Shown here: in pieces, positions 12,326-23,371 of the stretch
Numbering within the stretch: the first letter of the stretch is position 1
Layout: every line of letters begins with the position of its first letter
NCBI GenBank assembly: GCA_018711925.1
Contig: DVHR01000021.1
Span: forward strand, 1 to 64,000
Length of the DNA: 64,000 nucleotides
Direction: 5' to 3'
Origin: Candidatus Coprenecus pullicola
GTDB taxonomy: Bacteria; Bacteroidota; Bacteroidia; Bacteroidales; UBA932
Notes under the pieces: generated by a model
What the model saw: the letters and a program-made list of their open reading frames with translations, nothing else
The model's database searches: none
Told to the model about the DNA's origin: nothing
Program-made: the position numbers and the translations under genes

Positions 12326-13912
12326 ATGAGTGAGAATATAGATAAGATAAAACCGTCAGAAGTATCCAAGGCCCTGCTGGCAGAGCTTCAGGGGGTAGAC
12401 CTCGAGGCCAAGTACGCCGAGGTCGGTACAGTCCTTCAGGTCAGTGACGGCGTGGTGCGTATCTTCGGACTGCGCAATGCCGAGTCCAGTGAGCTGCTGG
12501 AGTTCGACAACGGTATGAAAGCCGTGGTCATGAACTTGGAGGAGGATAATGTCGGAGCCGTGCTGTTGGGACCGACAGATCAGGTCAAGGAGGGAGATAT
12601 GGTGCGCAGGACCGGCAGGACTGCTTCTATAGGAGTCAGCGAGGGGCTTCTGGGACGTGTCATCAATCCGCTCGGTGAGCCTATGGACGGGGCTGGAGAG
12701 ATAAAGGGCGAAAGAGTGGAGATGCCGTTGGACCGCAAGGCACCCGGAGTTATCTTCCGTCAGCCTGTCAACCAGCCGCTTCAGACCGGTATAAAGGCCA
12801 TAGACGCCATGATTCCCATCGGTCGCGGGCAGAGGGAGCTGATTATCGGAGACCGTCAGACCGGAAAGACAGCCATTGCGGTTGATACGATTATCAACCA
12901 GCGGTCCAACTATGAGGCCGGCGATCCGGTCTACTGTATCTACGTGGCAGTGGGTCAGAAGGCATCCACAGTAGCCAATCTCGTAGAGACGCTGCACAGG
13001 TACGGAGCCATGGACTACACGGTAGTGGTGGCCGCCACTGCCTCGGATCCTGCCGCAGTGCAGTACTTCGCCCCGTTTGCAGGAGCCGCCATAGGCGAAT
13101 ATTTCCGGGATACGGGACGTCACGCCCTCGTGGTGTACGATGACCTTTCCAAGCAGGCCGTCGCTTATCGTGAGGTTTCTCTGATTCTCCGCCGTCCGTC
13201 AGGACGAGAGGCCTATCCCGGAGACATTTTCTACCTGCATTCCCGTCTGCTGGAGAGGGCGGCGAAGATTATCGCCCAGGAAGATGTTGCCCGTGAAATG
13301 AATGATCTGCCGGAATCCATGAAGGGTAAGGTGCGTGGAGGCGGCTCGCTTACGGCCCTGCCTATCATTGAGACGCAGGCTGGGGACGTGTCTGCCTACA
13401 TTCCGACCAATGTGATATCCATCACTGACGGCCAGATATTCCTTGATACCAATCTGTTCAACGAAGGCAACATGCCGGCGATAGATGTAGGTATATCCGT
13501 TTCCCGTGTCGGCGGCAATGCTCAGGTCAAGGCCATGAAGAAGGTGGCCGGAACACTTAAGATAGATCAGGCGCAGTTCCGCGAACTGGAGTCGTTCTCC
13601 AAGTTCAGCAGTGATATGGATCCTGTGACGGCGGCTGTTTTGGACCGTGGACGCAAGAATACCCGTCTGCTCGTGCAGCCCCAGTACAGTCCCATGCCTG
13701 TGGGCCAGCAGATAGCTGTACTCTACTGTGGTACGCATGGTCTGCTGAGGGATGTGCCGATGGAGCATGTGGAGGATTTTGAGAGGCTGCTGATTGAGGC
13801 CTTGAAGCCGACCGGTGTATTCGGCACACTGGCGGCCGGAAATCTGGATGAGGATACCTGTCATACGATAGAAAAGGCAGCCGCCGAGGTGGCCTCTTCC
13901 CTAAAGGCTTAG
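12326..13912 (+). CDS. atpA: F0F1 ATP synthase subunit alpha
   Basis: [54 protein letters not shown]. Confidence 0.98.
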   Translation: MSENIDKIKPSEVSKALLAELQGVDLEAKYAEVGTVLQVSDGVVRIFGLRNAESSELLEFDNGMKAVVMNLEEDNVGAVLLGPTDQVKEGDMVRRTGRTASIGVSEGLLGRVINPLGEPMDGAGEIKGERVEMPLDRKAPGVIFRQPVNQPLQTGIKAIDAMIPIGRGQRELIIGDRQTGKTAIAVDTIINQRSNYEAGDPVYCIYVAVGQKASTVANLVETLHRYGAMDYTVVVAATASDPAAVQYFAPFAGAAIGEYFRDTGRHALVVYDDLSKQAVAYREVSLILRRPSGREAYPGDIFYLHSRLLERAAKIIAQEDVAREMNDLPESMKGKVRGGGSLTALPIIETQAGDVSAYIPTNVISITDGQIFLDTNLFNEGNMPAIDVGISVSRVGGNAQVKAMKKVAGTLKIDQAQFRELESFSKFSSDMDPVTAAVLDRGRKNTRLLVQPQYSPMPVGQQIAVLYCGTHGLLRDVPMEHVEDFERLLIEALKPTGVFGTLAAGNLDEDTCHTIEKAAAEVASSLKA

Positions 13913-13916
13913 GACT

Positions 13917-14813
13917 ATGGCTGCGCTGAAAGAGCTGAAAGGACGTATAAACTCCGTGCAGAACACGTTGAAGATCACTTCCGCGATGAAGATGGTCTCG
14001 TCGGCCAAGCTGCATCGTGTTCAGGCTTTGATGGAGGCTCTTGCGCGGTATGAGAACCGTTTCACCGAGACGGTGGCGGCATTGTGCAGCGATCCTGATG
14101 TGGTGACGGCCTCGCCGCTATATCTGCCGCATAAGGAACTGCGGCATGCCGTAGTGATAGCTCTGGCTTCGGACAGTTCTCTGTGCGGGGCTTTCAACGC
14201 CAATGCCGTGCGGCAGCTGGAGTCCGTCCTGAAATCCCTGATATCCGAAGGATTCTCAAAGATAACAATATGTCCGATAGGGGAGAAGATGGTGCAGGCA
14301 GTCGTCCGGCCTGCCTTTGCGGCGAGGTTTGCTCCGGCATTGGAGATCAATCTGGATTACAGGCATCTGGCCGGGAAGTATTCGTTTGACGGCATAGCGC
14401 CTTTGGCAACACAGCTGATGCAGGACTATATTGCAGACCGTAACGACAGGGTCTGCATGGTCTACAATCATTTCCGCTCAATGGGGCATCAGGTGCCGGT
14501 TACTGACCAGCTTCTGCCTTTCAAGGAGGAGAGCGTGGACAATGCCGGACGCGAGGCGGCTCATGACTATATACTGGAGCCAGGTCCTGACGAGCTGCTT
14601 GCCGCTCTGCTGCCCTCGGCTACCCGCATCCGTCTTTACCGTGTGCTGCTGGACAGTGTTACAGCTGAAAATGCCGCCCGCATGATAGCCATGCAGACGG
14701 CAACTGATAATGCTCAGGAGCTCATAGACGACCTTTCTCTCGAATACAACAAGCGCCGTCAGCAGGCCATCACCGCTGAGCTCGCCGATATCACCTCCTC
14801 AGCTGAGGCTTAG
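13917..14813 (+). CDS. atpG: F0F1 ATP synthase subunit gamma
   Basis: LKELKGRINSVQNTLKITSAMKMVSSAKL; RMIAMQTATDNAQELIDDLSLEYNKRRQQAITAELADI. Confidence 0.97.
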   Translation: MAALKELKGRINSVQNTLKITSAMKMVSSAKLHRVQALMEALARYENRFTETVAALCSDPDVVTASPLYLPHKELRHAVVIALASDSSLCGAFNANAVRQLESVLKSLISEGFSKITICPIGEKMVQAVVRPAFAARFAPALEINLDYRHLAGKYSFDGIAPLATQLMQDYIADRNDRVCMVYNHFRSMGHQVPVTDQLLPFKEESVDNAGREAAHDYILEPGPDELLAALLPSATRIRLYRVLLDSVTAENAARMIAMQTATDNAQELIDDLSLEYNKRRQQAITAELADITSSAEA

Positions 14814-14822
14814 TCTCCGCAT

Positions 14823-15974
14823 TTATTCTGAATACTGGTAAGTTACTTCTCCGTTGATCTCGCAGGATACGGCATTGTTCACGATGAAGCTCTCGGAACC
14901 TTCGGCCTCCGGTGCGGTGATGAACAGAGCCAGATGGCAGTTCTCGGCTACCCATCCTTCTTCAATGTTTATGACAAATGCGTACTCAGCCGTTTCTCCG
15001 GCCTCGATTGTGCCGAGGGAGTGTCCGGTGAAGTTGGTATTTGACAAGCGGCTGTCAGCAACGCGGATGCAGTTGTCATGAGTGTTGTAGTCACCTGTCC
15101 ATGAAGCGGCGTTGTAGTTGGCCTGCTGACCTTCAATGCCGTCCTCAAGCAGCCAGGCTCCTATGCGGAACTCTGAGGTCTCGGCGGCTTTGACAGAGGC
15201 GATGACTACCAGTGTGTTTCCGTCCAGTTCTGCGCAGGCGGATATTCCGGCCCTGGCCGGAGCACTGTCATAAGCCGCATCTATGGTGCTCTTCAGTCCG
15301 GCCTCGTTATTGTAGTTGTTGTAGGAAAGCGACATGTCGGCGATTACCATAGGATATCCCATTACTCCCAGAGCCATGTCCAGACCGCCTGAGTAAAAGG
15401 CCGGATCATTGGAATTGTATGAGTGGCAGGCTGTAAGCACTGTTCTGGAAGAATAATCCTCATCGGCCATGACGCTGCGCAGGAGCTCGATCATACCGGG
15501 GCAGTATCCGCAGCCGGTGCCGGTGAACTGTGTAAGGAGAACTCTGCGTGCAAAGGATGTGTTCCCGGGCTCCGGGTCTTCAGGCAGTTCCGGTACAGGG
15601 AAACCTATCGCGGTAATCGTTACGATATCCGTGTGCGAGGTCCCGTATGCGGCCCAGAACGAATAAGCACCGGGCTCTGTGGTCGTGAATTTCATATCCG
15701 GAAGTTCAATCTGCTTGCTGGAGCCGTCATAAAAGCGGACGCCTTCCGTTACAGGCTCACCGTCGCTCAGTACGGTGAATTGCACGGCATCCTCTCCATT
15801 GGCATGGATAATCATCTCCGAGGCGAGCAGGACCAGTTCGGTGGATCCTACCGGATCATTGCCGTCATCACCATTGTCATTTCCGTTATCGTTGTTCTCA
15901 TCAGGCAATTCCGTGCAGGAGAAGAACATCATGGCTCCTGCGGAGATAAAAGCCAAAAGTTTTAAGATCTTCAT
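14823..15974 (-). CDS. Omp28-related lipoprotein with thioredoxin-like CxxC segment
   Basis: Lipobox MMFFSCTELPDEN; RRVLLTQFTGTGCGYCPGMIELL. ATG at 15974; listed start is TTG. Confidence 0.8.
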   Translation of the reverse strand: MKILKLLAFISAGAMMFFSCTELPDENNDNGNDNGDDGNDPVGSTELVLLASEMIIHANGEDAVQFTVLSDGEPVTEGVRFYDGSSKQIELPDMKFTTTEPGAYSFWAAYGTSHTDIVTITAIGFPVPELPEDPEPGNTSFARRVLLTQFTGTGCGYCPGMIELLRSVMADEDYSSRTVLTACHSYNSNDPAFYSGGLDMALGVMGYPMVIADMSLSYNNYNNEAGLKSTIDAAYDSAPARAGISACAELDGNTLVVIASVKAAETSEFRIGAWLLEDGIEGQQANYNAASWTGDYNTHDNCIRVADSRLSNTNFTGHSLGTIEAGETAEYAFVINIEEGWVAENCHLALFITAPEAEGSESFIVNNAVSCEINGEVTYQYSE

Positions 15975-16069
15975 TTTCAAAAGTATTTTCTTGTCTGCTA
16001 AACCGCACCGAACGGGTGGCCCGGCAAACTGTCAGGCCACCCGTCATGCGGTCGGTAAATTTTATGTAT

Positions 16070-18697
16070 TTATCTTGCAAGGCTCTGCTGATAGTTCCTG
16101 AGGTTCTCCTGGAATTCCTCAGCTGAGACAATCTTGAAATCTGTCACCTTCTTGTACGCTTTTGCTGTGCGGAAAGATGTCCTGGACACGGTCCTTACCT
16201 CCGGTGTCAGGGAGACTCCGTTGGCGGACTGAAGCTTCAATGTGCTGTGGCTGCCGGCAGGGACAGGTGCGTAAGCTGCGCTTTCTGTCCATCCCCTTGT
16301 AAGGGTCAGCCCGGAATTGATTCTTTTGCCTCCGAGGTATGCCCACGTGTAGTTGAGCCATATTGCATTAGGATACATTTCCGTTCCGTCAAGGATATAA
16401 GGATTGACTGTTATTGTGTTCTCGTCAGAAGCTACGTTGACGGGGAACTCCTCGTTGCTGTCATTCTCTCCTACAGATACAAATCCGTTGTCATTGTATG
16501 CAGCCATGTAGTAGATGTTGTCTGTCCATGCCTGGAGGGGATACATCCTGTTGGAGTTGAAGGGAACTGTTACAGAACCGTCTTCGGCTATCTGGAGATA
16601 CCATTTCGGACCGAAGTCGTAGAACAGGGAGGCGACATCGTATGAGCTGTATTCAGGATTGCAGAAGAGCTCATAGGGAGTGGTGGTGTTGAATGATGTG
16701 GGAGCATCGGAGGTGTTGTATCCGAACCCGAGACAGAGCAGACGGTTCTGTCCGCGGACTCTTGCGTTAAATGCCTTGGCCTCCATCTTGAACTCGTCAT
16801 AGAGGGCGTCAACTTCCTCTTTTGTCATTCCGGTATAGTAGTCGTACACTTCGGAAGGCAAGGTCTCCGGGTAGTCATTAATGCCGTCATATACTGTTAC
16901 CTTGATGGACTCAGGGCCATCGTCTACATATACGCCTTCGTTGTAGTCGTAGTGTGCGACATCGGCAGTCATAGTCCATTCTCCCTCAAGGGCCGAGAAC
17001 AGCCCGGACTCTACTCTTTCAGCATCCGGCATGAAGTCGGCCGTGTTGTCGGCAATGGCCGGACAGCCTTCTTCCAGAACATTGGGTGTCTGCTCGATGT
17101 TATACGCGAGTACTGCCAGTCTTGTTGTCATGCCGTCTATTGTCGAGAAACCGAGGTTGAGTCCCTCAGGAGTGTTTATCATAGCCACCTGGTCTGCTGA
17201 GAGCGCATTGCCCGAAGCGGTAATGTCAGCGTATGTCATGTTTTGGAGGGCTGCGGCCCAGTCTCTTTCATAGTTGGCGGCATAGATGGCCGATGCAACG
17301 TCTACGTTTCCTGTGTTCTTTACGTTGAACCATACCTGGAACGGATCCTCGGGCCCATAAGGATTGTCTATGGCTGTAACAGTAACTTCCGGTGCCTCCA
17401 AAGTCTTCTCAGTAGTAGAGAACTCTATATGCTGGAATGACTGGGAAGTCCCTTCTGCGTCACCCATGGCTGTTACCATTATGTGATACTTTGTCTGCTC
17501 CTGCAGGTACAGATAGTCTGTAAGGTCAATCTCGGTATTGCCCTGGAATGTTCTCATGCCGAGCATGAACGAGGCGTAATAAGAAGTAGTGAACCACTGG
17601 AGATATTCCTCATTGCCGCCAATCAGCTCAAGAATCTGGGCATAGCTGATCTCGTCAATCACAAGTACGCAGTACTGAGATACATCCGCATCGGGGGTAA
17701 ACTTTATGGATCCTGTAACGGCTTGGACATTTGATGCGTCTATGTCAACAGTGGCGTTGAGGACTTCGGGCTGGCGGGCGGTAAGCTCCATCTTATGGAA
17801 GTATCCGGTCCAGTAGTCTTCTTCATTTACCTCGCCGGTGCCGCTCCAGAGATCCTCCTGATAGGCATCGTTGTCAAACAGGGCCGAGTACCATCCCTCG
17901 CCCCAGCCGTACATTGACTCACCCCAGGCGAACTCACCTACCAGGAATATTATGGGCTCGCCTGGAACGATAGGGTCATGAAGGACTATCTCCTCACCGT
18001 ATTCGTCGATAAAGACCTCGTTCTCGGGCCCGTAATATATGGTGCTGTCGTTGACCATGAACTGACCTCCGTTGGCTTCCAGAGTCTGTGCGTCAGTCGA
18101 TGCCATCCATCCGGATTTGTTTGAGTTGTACATTACAAGATTGCCGTAGGAGAAACGCAGGACGTTTCCGTTTTCCTTTACGGACTCAGGAACTTTCACG
18201 TGGACGGTAAAGTTGTTGTAACCGACATCGACCAGGGTGACGTCCTCCTCATAGTCCCCGGTAGAGAAATCCTGAGTCACGACTTCACCGTAATACTCAT
18301 CATCGACAGTCGTGGCAGCTACGTAGAGGGTGTGGTTGGTGTTGGGCTCGAGGCCGGAAACGGTAATTTCGCTCTCTCCGTCCTCGCACTCAAGGACTGT
18401 TCCGTTCATGAAAAGGACATCCTCGGTCTGCTCAGCCTCAGGCGTACCTGCAAAAGCCGCATAGGCGATCTGAGTGATGCCGTTTGTCTTTACGGTAAAG
18501 GTAGCACCGTTGGCGCTGGAGGATACAAAAGCGACTTCCAAGGAAGGTTCTGTGGTGTCGTCTTCTCCTTCCCCGTCGTCATCAATGACGGGTTCTTCCT
18601 GTTCCTCTTCGGGGGTCTGGCAAGAATTCAGCCCCAGTCCTGCGAAAGCAATAAAAAGCCCTGCAAAAAGAATTAGAAAATAGTTTGAGAGTTTCAT
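16070..18697 (-). CDS. Large lipoprotein with fibronectin III-like repeats, function unknown
   Basis: Lipobox LGLNSCQTPEEEQEEP followed by an acidic linker; SEITVSGLEPNTNHTLYVAATT is FnIII-like. Confidence 0.7.
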   Translation of the reverse strand: MKLSNYFLILFAGLFIAFAGLGLNSCQTPEEEQEEPVIDDDGEGEDDTTEPSLEVAFVSSSANGATFTVKTNGITQIAYAAFAGTPEAEQTEDVLFMNGTVLECEDGESEITVSGLEPNTNHTLYVAATTVDDEYYGEVVTQDFSTGDYEEDVTLVDVGYNNFTVHVKVPESVKENGNVLRFSYGNLVMYNSNKSGWMASTDAQTLEANGGQFMVNDSTIYYGPENEVFIDEYGEEIVLHDPIVPGEPIIFLVGEFAWGESMYGWGEGWYSALFDNDAYQEDLWSGTGEVNEEDYWTGYFHKMELTARQPEVLNATVDIDASNVQAVTGSIKFTPDADVSQYCVLVIDEISYAQILELIGGNEEYLQWFTTSYYASFMLGMRTFQGNTEIDLTDYLYLQEQTKYHIMVTAMGDAEGTSQSFQHIEFSTTEKTLEAPEVTVTAIDNPYGPEDPFQVWFNVKNTGNVDVASAIYAANYERDWAAALQNMTYADITASGNALSADQVAMINTPEGLNLGFSTIDGMTTRLAVLAYNIEQTPNVLEEGCPAIADNTADFMPDAERVESGLFSALEGEWTMTADVAHYDYNEGVYVDDGPESIKVTVYDGINDYPETLPSEVYDYYTGMTKEEVDALYDEFKMEAKAFNARVRGQNRLLCLGFGYNTSDAPTSFNTTTPYELFCNPEYSSYDVASLFYDFGPKWYLQIAEDGSVTVPFNSNRMYPLQAWTDNIYYMAAYNDNGFVSVGENDSNEEFPVNVASDENTITVNPYILDGTEMYPNAIWLNYTWAYLGGKRINSGLTLTRGWTESAAYAPVPAGSHSTLKLQSANGVSLTPEVRTVSRTSFRTAKAYKKVTDFKIVSAEEFQENLRNYQQSLAR

Positions 18698-18845
18698 AAT
18701 AGGTTGTATTTAATAGTGATATTATCTGATGTCTTTCCTGAATTCAAAATTATGCAATCCTGCCCTAAAATCGTTTTCTGTCCGTTTTTAAATGGTGACA
18801 TTACGTATATTTTACATTTTGTAATGCCGTTTTACGAAAAATAAC

Positions 18846-18853
18846 TACCTTTG
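18846..18853 (+). promoter_or_regulatory. -7 element TACCTTTG upstream of AraC/TPR regulator
   Basis: Exact TAnnTTTG match 5 nt before the ATG. Confidence 0.45.
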
Positions 18854-18858
18854 AAAGC

Positions 18859-20526
18859 ATGAATAAAACGCATTTAATCATTTATATAGCTGTTTTTCTG
18901 GCAATGATTCTTCCTTTGCAGTCATGTTCGGACAGGGGAAAGCAGTCCGAGTTGCAGAAGTACTCGGATCTGTATGTCCACTATTGCAGAAAAGGGCTTT
19001 TTGACAGTCTTGCCATAGATGCCGGGAAGGTGTTTGCGGCAAGGAACGGGGGTGTTGACCGTCGGCTTGTCCTGCTGTCCGGGCTGCATTCAGCGCAGGC
19101 TGCAATTTTTCAGGACGACTATCCTGGAGCGCAGGCATATCTGGATACGCTTGCCGGTTTTGATGACTGGGATGCGTATCCGGATCTTATGGCGATGTTC
19201 AACGGTATCAGGGCTTCGTATGAGATAAAGGCCGGTTTTGATTATCCGGCCGCACTGGCGCATCTGACAGATGCCTTCAACTGGTTCCGGGAAGACGGTA
19301 ATGCCCTCAATATGTGCAACGCTCTTTACAATATCAGTATGATTTATTTCTACAGGAGGGATACGGTAGGCTTGAAATATGCGAGGCAGGCCATGTCGAT
19401 AAGTTCGGAGAATCTCGATGACCCTTATATGATGTGCGCGGCCGATGTGATAATGGCGATGATGCTTCTGGTTAAGGGCGATTATGAGGATGCGGAACAG
19501 TATGCACTGGAAGCAAAGCGGATAGCCGATAAGGAAAGATACACTTTGGTGGAGTCACGTATTTATATGGTGTTGGGTGAGGCGGCTCTTCACCGAGGGG
19601 ATATTTCCATGGCCGAGGATTTACTGCAGAAGGGATTTACGGCAGCGGAGAATACCGATCCGGATTTTTATTTCGAGCTGGCGATTCCCTATGGCAGGGT
19701 GCTTATACAGTCCGGCAGGTATGCTGAGGCTGAGAATTTTCTCACGGAGACCCTGAGTATAGTTGACAGGAACAGCAATATCCGTTACAGATACAGGGTC
19801 CTGGAATTGCTCTCGGACCTTTATGAGGCGCAGGGAAACATACCGTTCGCTTATACCTATTATAAGAATGCATCGGCATCCCGGGACAGTATAATGAACA
19901 TCGACAAGGAGACCTCATTCAACAACCTGCTGGACCTGTATGAGAAAGCGTCTTTGCAGAATATCATCCGCAAGCGGCAGTTTGATGTGTATGTGACGCT
20001 GTTTGTCTGTATTCTGAGCATTCTGATATGTGCATTCTTTATATATCGGTATATAAGGCAGATCCGGCTCAACAAGGAACTCGTTCAGCGCAATCAGGAA
20101 TATCTGAAAAGAAGCGAGATGCTGCGGATGTATCTCAAGCCGGAATCAACCCAGTCAGGTAATGAGTCTGCGGATGAGGTGCTTTTCGGGAAGCTGGAGA
20201 GAATCATGCGTGAGGAACATGCTTACCGATCCAACGACATATCCCTGGACAAGCTGGCCTCTATGCTCGGAACCAACAGAACCTACATATCCAGGGTGAT
20301 CAACCGGTATGCTGACAAGTCATTCTGGGGGTATGTCAATATGTACAGAATAGCCGAGGCCACAGAGATACTTTCAGATCTGGATAAGGATGTCCAGATA
20401 AAGAATATCTATGAGTCGCTCGGCTACAATTCGGCCGCCTCATTTTTCCGGGTGTTCCGGGAGGAGACCGGTATCTCTCCTTCCAAGTACAGGGAGGAGG
20501 TCCGTAAGATCAAGCCTAGAGCATAA
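18859..20526 (+). CDS. TPR - transmembrane - AraC-type HTH regulator with N-terminal lipobox
   Basis: AMILPLQSCSDRG N-terminus; TPR-rich middle; TM YVTLFVCILSILICAFFIYRYI; C-terminal AraC HTH LDKLASMLGTNRTYISRVINRY...ASFFRVFREETGISPSKYREE. Confidence 0.85.
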   Translation: MNKTHLIIYIAVFLAMILPLQSCSDRGKQSELQKYSDLYVHYCRKGLFDSLAIDAGKVFAARNGGVDRRLVLLSGLHSAQAAIFQDDYPGAQAYLDTLAGFDDWDAYPDLMAMFNGIRASYEIKAGFDYPAALAHLTDAFNWFREDGNALNMCNALYNISMIYFYRRDTVGLKYARQAMSISSENLDDPYMMCAADVIMAMMLLVKGDYEDAEQYALEAKRIADKERYTLVESRIYMVLGEAALHRGDISMAEDLLQKGFTAAENTDPDFYFELAIPYGRVLIQSGRYAEAENFLTETLSIVDRNSNIRYRYRVLELLSDLYEAQGNIPFAYTYYKNASASRDSIMNIDKETSFNNLLDLYEKASLQNIIRKRQFDVYVTLFVCILSILICAFFIYRYIRQIRLNKELVQRNQEYLKRSEMLRMYLKPESTQSGNESADEVLFGKLERIMREEHAYRSNDISLDKLASMLGTNRTYISRVINRYADKSFWGYVNMYRIAEATEILSDLDKDVQIKNIYESLGYNSAASFFRVFREETGISPSKYREEVRKIKPRA

Positions 20527-21112
20527 GTGCTTTGGCGATAGTGGAAGCTGCTTCGGCACCGGAGATGCGCTCGAGAATCTTAAGCCCGAACGCTATGGCG
20601 TGGCCGGGGCCGCTGGCGGTGATGATGTTGCCGTCCTCGACTACACCCTGACGCTGGTCGATGACCGTTACTCCCTTTGCCGTGAGGGCAGGCTCGAAAC
20701 CCTCGTAACAGGTCATTCTGAGGCTGCCTCGGGCTTCCACCACTTTTTCCAGCGGCAGCATTGAAAGAACCAGTCCGGGCGCCGCGCAGATGGCAGCTAC
20801 CGTGCCTCCTTCTGCAAAATGTCTCTGCATCCGGTTCATCAGCGGAGCACATTCCGCCAGGTTGGATGTGCCGGGCATTCCTCCGGGGAAGATCATGATG
20901 TCCTCCTTGTGGATGTCATTCAGAGGGTATTCGTCCAGGGTCGATTCGGCATTGACACTTATACGCTGTGCACTTGTCACGGCGTGTGAACTGCCGATGG
21001 AGATGATGTTGAGCTCGATGCCGCCTCTTATGAGGATGTCGGCGGGGGCCATGGCCTCGGTAATCTCGAAGCCTTCGGCCAGAAAGATAAATGCACGTGG
21101 TTGAGTGTTCAT
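20516..21112 (-). CDS. DJ-1/PfpI family protein
   Basis: FLAEGFEITEAMAPADILIRGGI; IMIFPGGMPGTSNLAE; AAICAAPGLVL (nucleophile Cys). Confidence 0.92.
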   Translation of the reverse strand: MNTQPRAFIFLAEGFEITEAMAPADILIRGGIELNIISIGSSHAVTSAQRISVNAESTLDEYPLNDIHKEDIMIFPGGMPGTSNLAECAPLMNRMQRHFAEGGTVAAICAAPGLVLSMLPLEKVVEARGSLRMTCYEGFEPALTAKGVTVIDQRQGVVEDGNIITASGPGHAIAFGLKILERISGAEAASTIAKALML

Positions 21113-21131
21113 GACGTTTATTTTTTAGGGG

Positions 21132-21443
21132 TTAAAGCATCGTGTAGAGGGCGGTGGAGGCACCGGCTATGCCAAATGCGGCCGCTATGACCGCGAACAG
21201 GAAGAGTATGAGTATGATATCTATCAGCGAGATGATGAATCCGGCAATGGCCAGTCCCCGTGGTCTTCTGAACATGCCGATGAATGAGAATATGAGTCCC
21301 AGAATCCATATAATCCATCCGAAGACGGGCACCCATCCGAAAACAAAAGTGATCAGTGACAGTACGAATCCGGCTGTTCCCAGTCCGTTTGTACGCCTTT
21401 CGATGTATACGGGTCCGCGGTAATTGTTGTCGTAGACTTCCAT
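21132..21443 (-). CDS. Small DUF4190-like membrane protein
   Basis: NGLGTAGFVLSLITFVFGWVPVFGWIIWILGLIFSFIGMFRRPRGLAIAGFIISLI, two hydrophobic hairpins. Confidence 0.75.
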   Translation of the reverse strand: MEVYDNNYRGPVYIERRTNGLGTAGFVLSLITFVFGWVPVFGWIIWILGLIFSFIGMFRRPRGLAIAGFIISLIDIILILFLFAVIAAAFGIAGASTALYTML

Positions 21444-21508
21444 GGCTTTTGTCGTTTTGTTGTAAAGTTACTTAGCAAATATAGTAATAAACTGAAAGTA
21501 ATGCAAGT

Positions 21509-23371
21509 TTACTTGCGGTTGCCGGTGCAGGGCAATATGCTCATCTCGCAGCGTGCGCAGTCGAAGACGGCTTTGAACAGGCGGCCGTTGTTGCTCAGGT
21601 AGAGCGGTGTGGCTTTTTCCTTAGGATTGATCTTTGGACAGCGTCCGGTCTCGTAGCGGATGCAGTATTTGCACCGCATGAGCTCCACCTTGGATGACCG
21701 GTCCAGCTCAAATGCCGTGCCAGGCTCTACGCCTGCAGCCAGGTAGATGCTGCGGGACAGAGAGTTGGCGCAGTTGAGCTGTAACTTTTGCGCGGGAGGA
21801 ACAATCTTGTTCCTGTCGATGTGGTCAAACGGAACGGAGAGGGTCATGTCCGGCTGTGCCGGAACAGGCTCCAGTCTCCGGGCCAGTTCCCGGCGCAGGG
21901 CATTTGCGGTTGATGAAGGCAGGAATGGAAGCGGACCGTCATCGGGCAGCTCCGTCAGAGTAAATGCGAAAATCCCGCTTCTTTTGGACAAGGATGCGTG
22001 CAGGCCTGATGCGGCCTTGTCCCGGTTGAGCGCCTGTTCCGCTTCAAAGCTCACGGATGCGGCGGGTGTGTTTCCGGGAGCGGTGGCTGTAATGGTATAC
22101 CGGTTTTCATCCATGGCTTTAAGTGCCAGTGTGGCCTGTATTAGCCTGAGAGGAGGATTGTTTTCCAGGTTTTTTTCCAGGGCGTGATTGAAATTGCGGT
22201 AAACCGGCAGTCCGGGAGTCAGCTCCACTCTCTGGTTGCAGGTTACGGTATTGCCGCTCACTATGTCGGCCTTCATGCCCAACGCTTCGCCTTTTCCTGT
22301 GATTACGCAGAGTCCGTCTCCATTGGTCAGGGGAGTGCTTAGTCCCTTGCGCGGACGGATATCGAATACGGTGTTTCCGCCTTTCTGGCCGAGTACGCGG
22401 GTAATCTCGCCGACAGGCTCGCCTACGCCTTTGGCATAGTCTCCGGAGCTCCACTGGCCGCGCCGGCCGTCGATGAAGTAGTGCGTGTAGCCGCGGTTGA
22501 AAGTGGCTTCCGGATGAGGGGTGAATCCTCCGGCCGGTGAGCCCCAGGAGCTGCGGACGTATCTTCCCCGGCTGTTTTTTACCAAAGCATCCAGTGTATC
22601 GCTGTAGGAGCGCACGATGTTGCGCACATAAGAGATGTTCTTGAGCCGGCCCTCTATCTTGAACGATGTGGCCCCGGCTTCGGCCAGCTGCTCCAGACGG
22701 TCCTGAAGGGAGAGGTCTTTGAGTGAGAGTACGGCTTTGTCTTTAAGTAGTGTCCGTCCGTCGGTGTCCAGCAGGTCATAGCGGGAGCGGCAGGCCTGGA
22801 TGCAGCGGCCCCGGTTGGCGCTGCGCTCTGCGAGGTATTGGCTCATATAGCACTGGCCGCTGTAGGACACACACAGGGCCCCGTGAACGAAGCATTCTAT
22901 GCCGCAGCCAGGTACGGCTTCCGCTATCTCCCGTATCTGTCTCAGGCTCAGTTCGCGTGCCAGCACCAGCCTCTTGAACCCGAGCGAGGCCAGCCAACGG
23001 GCCTGCTCCACTGTGCGGATATTGCACTGGGTGGAGGCATGCAGCTCTATGGACGGAATCTTCATGGCCATCAGCCCGAGGTCCTGGACGATGAGGGCGT
23101 CGCAGCCGGCTTCCACAGCGCGTAATACGCACTGTCTGGCATCATCCAGCTCATTCTCGTAGATGAGCGTGTTGAGTGTAAGGAATACCTTGACTCCGAA
23201 TTTGTGAGCGTAGCCGCACAGCCCGGCGATGTCGTCGAAGCTGTTGCCCGCAGCCTCCCTGGCCCCGAACGACGGGCCGGCGATATATACGGCATCGGCA
23301 CCGCAGTCTATGGCCGCGATGCCGATGTCCTTATTCTTAGCCGGGGCAAGAAGCTCTAATGCTACTGGCAT
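21509..23371 (-). CDS. U32 family peptidase / RNA hydroxylation-type protein
   Basis: MPVALELLAPAKNKDIGIAAIDCGADAVYIAGPSFGAREAAGNS; CFVHGALCVSYSGQCYMSQYLAERSANRGRCIQACR. Confidence 0.93.
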   Translation of the reverse strand: MPVALELLAPAKNKDIGIAAIDCGADAVYIAGPSFGAREAAGNSFDDIAGLCGYAHKFGVKVFLTLNTLIYENELDDARQCVLRAVEAGCDALIVQDLGLMAMKIPSIELHASTQCNIRTVEQARWLASLGFKRLVLARELSLRQIREIAEAVPGCGIECFVHGALCVSYSGQCYMSQYLAERSANRGRCIQACRSRYDLLDTDGRTLLKDKAVLSLKDLSLQDRLEQLAEAGATSFKIEGRLKNISYVRNIVRSYSDTLDALVKNSRGRYVRSSWGSPAGGFTPHPEATFNRGYTHYFIDGRRGQWSSGDYAKGVGEPVGEITRVLGQKGGNTVFDIRPRKGLSTPLTNGDGLCVITGKGEALGMKADIVSGNTVTCNQRVELTPGLPVYRNFNHALEKNLENNPPLRLIQATLALKAMDENRYTITATAPGNTPAASVSFEAEQALNRDKAASGLHASLSKRSGIFAFTLTELPDDGPLPFLPSSTANALRRELARRLEPVPAQPDMTLSVPFDHIDRNKIVPPAQKLQLNCANSLSRSIYLAAGVEPGTAFELDRSSKVELMRCKYCIRYETGRCPKINPKEKATPLYLSNNGRLFKAVFDCARCEMSILPCTGNRK

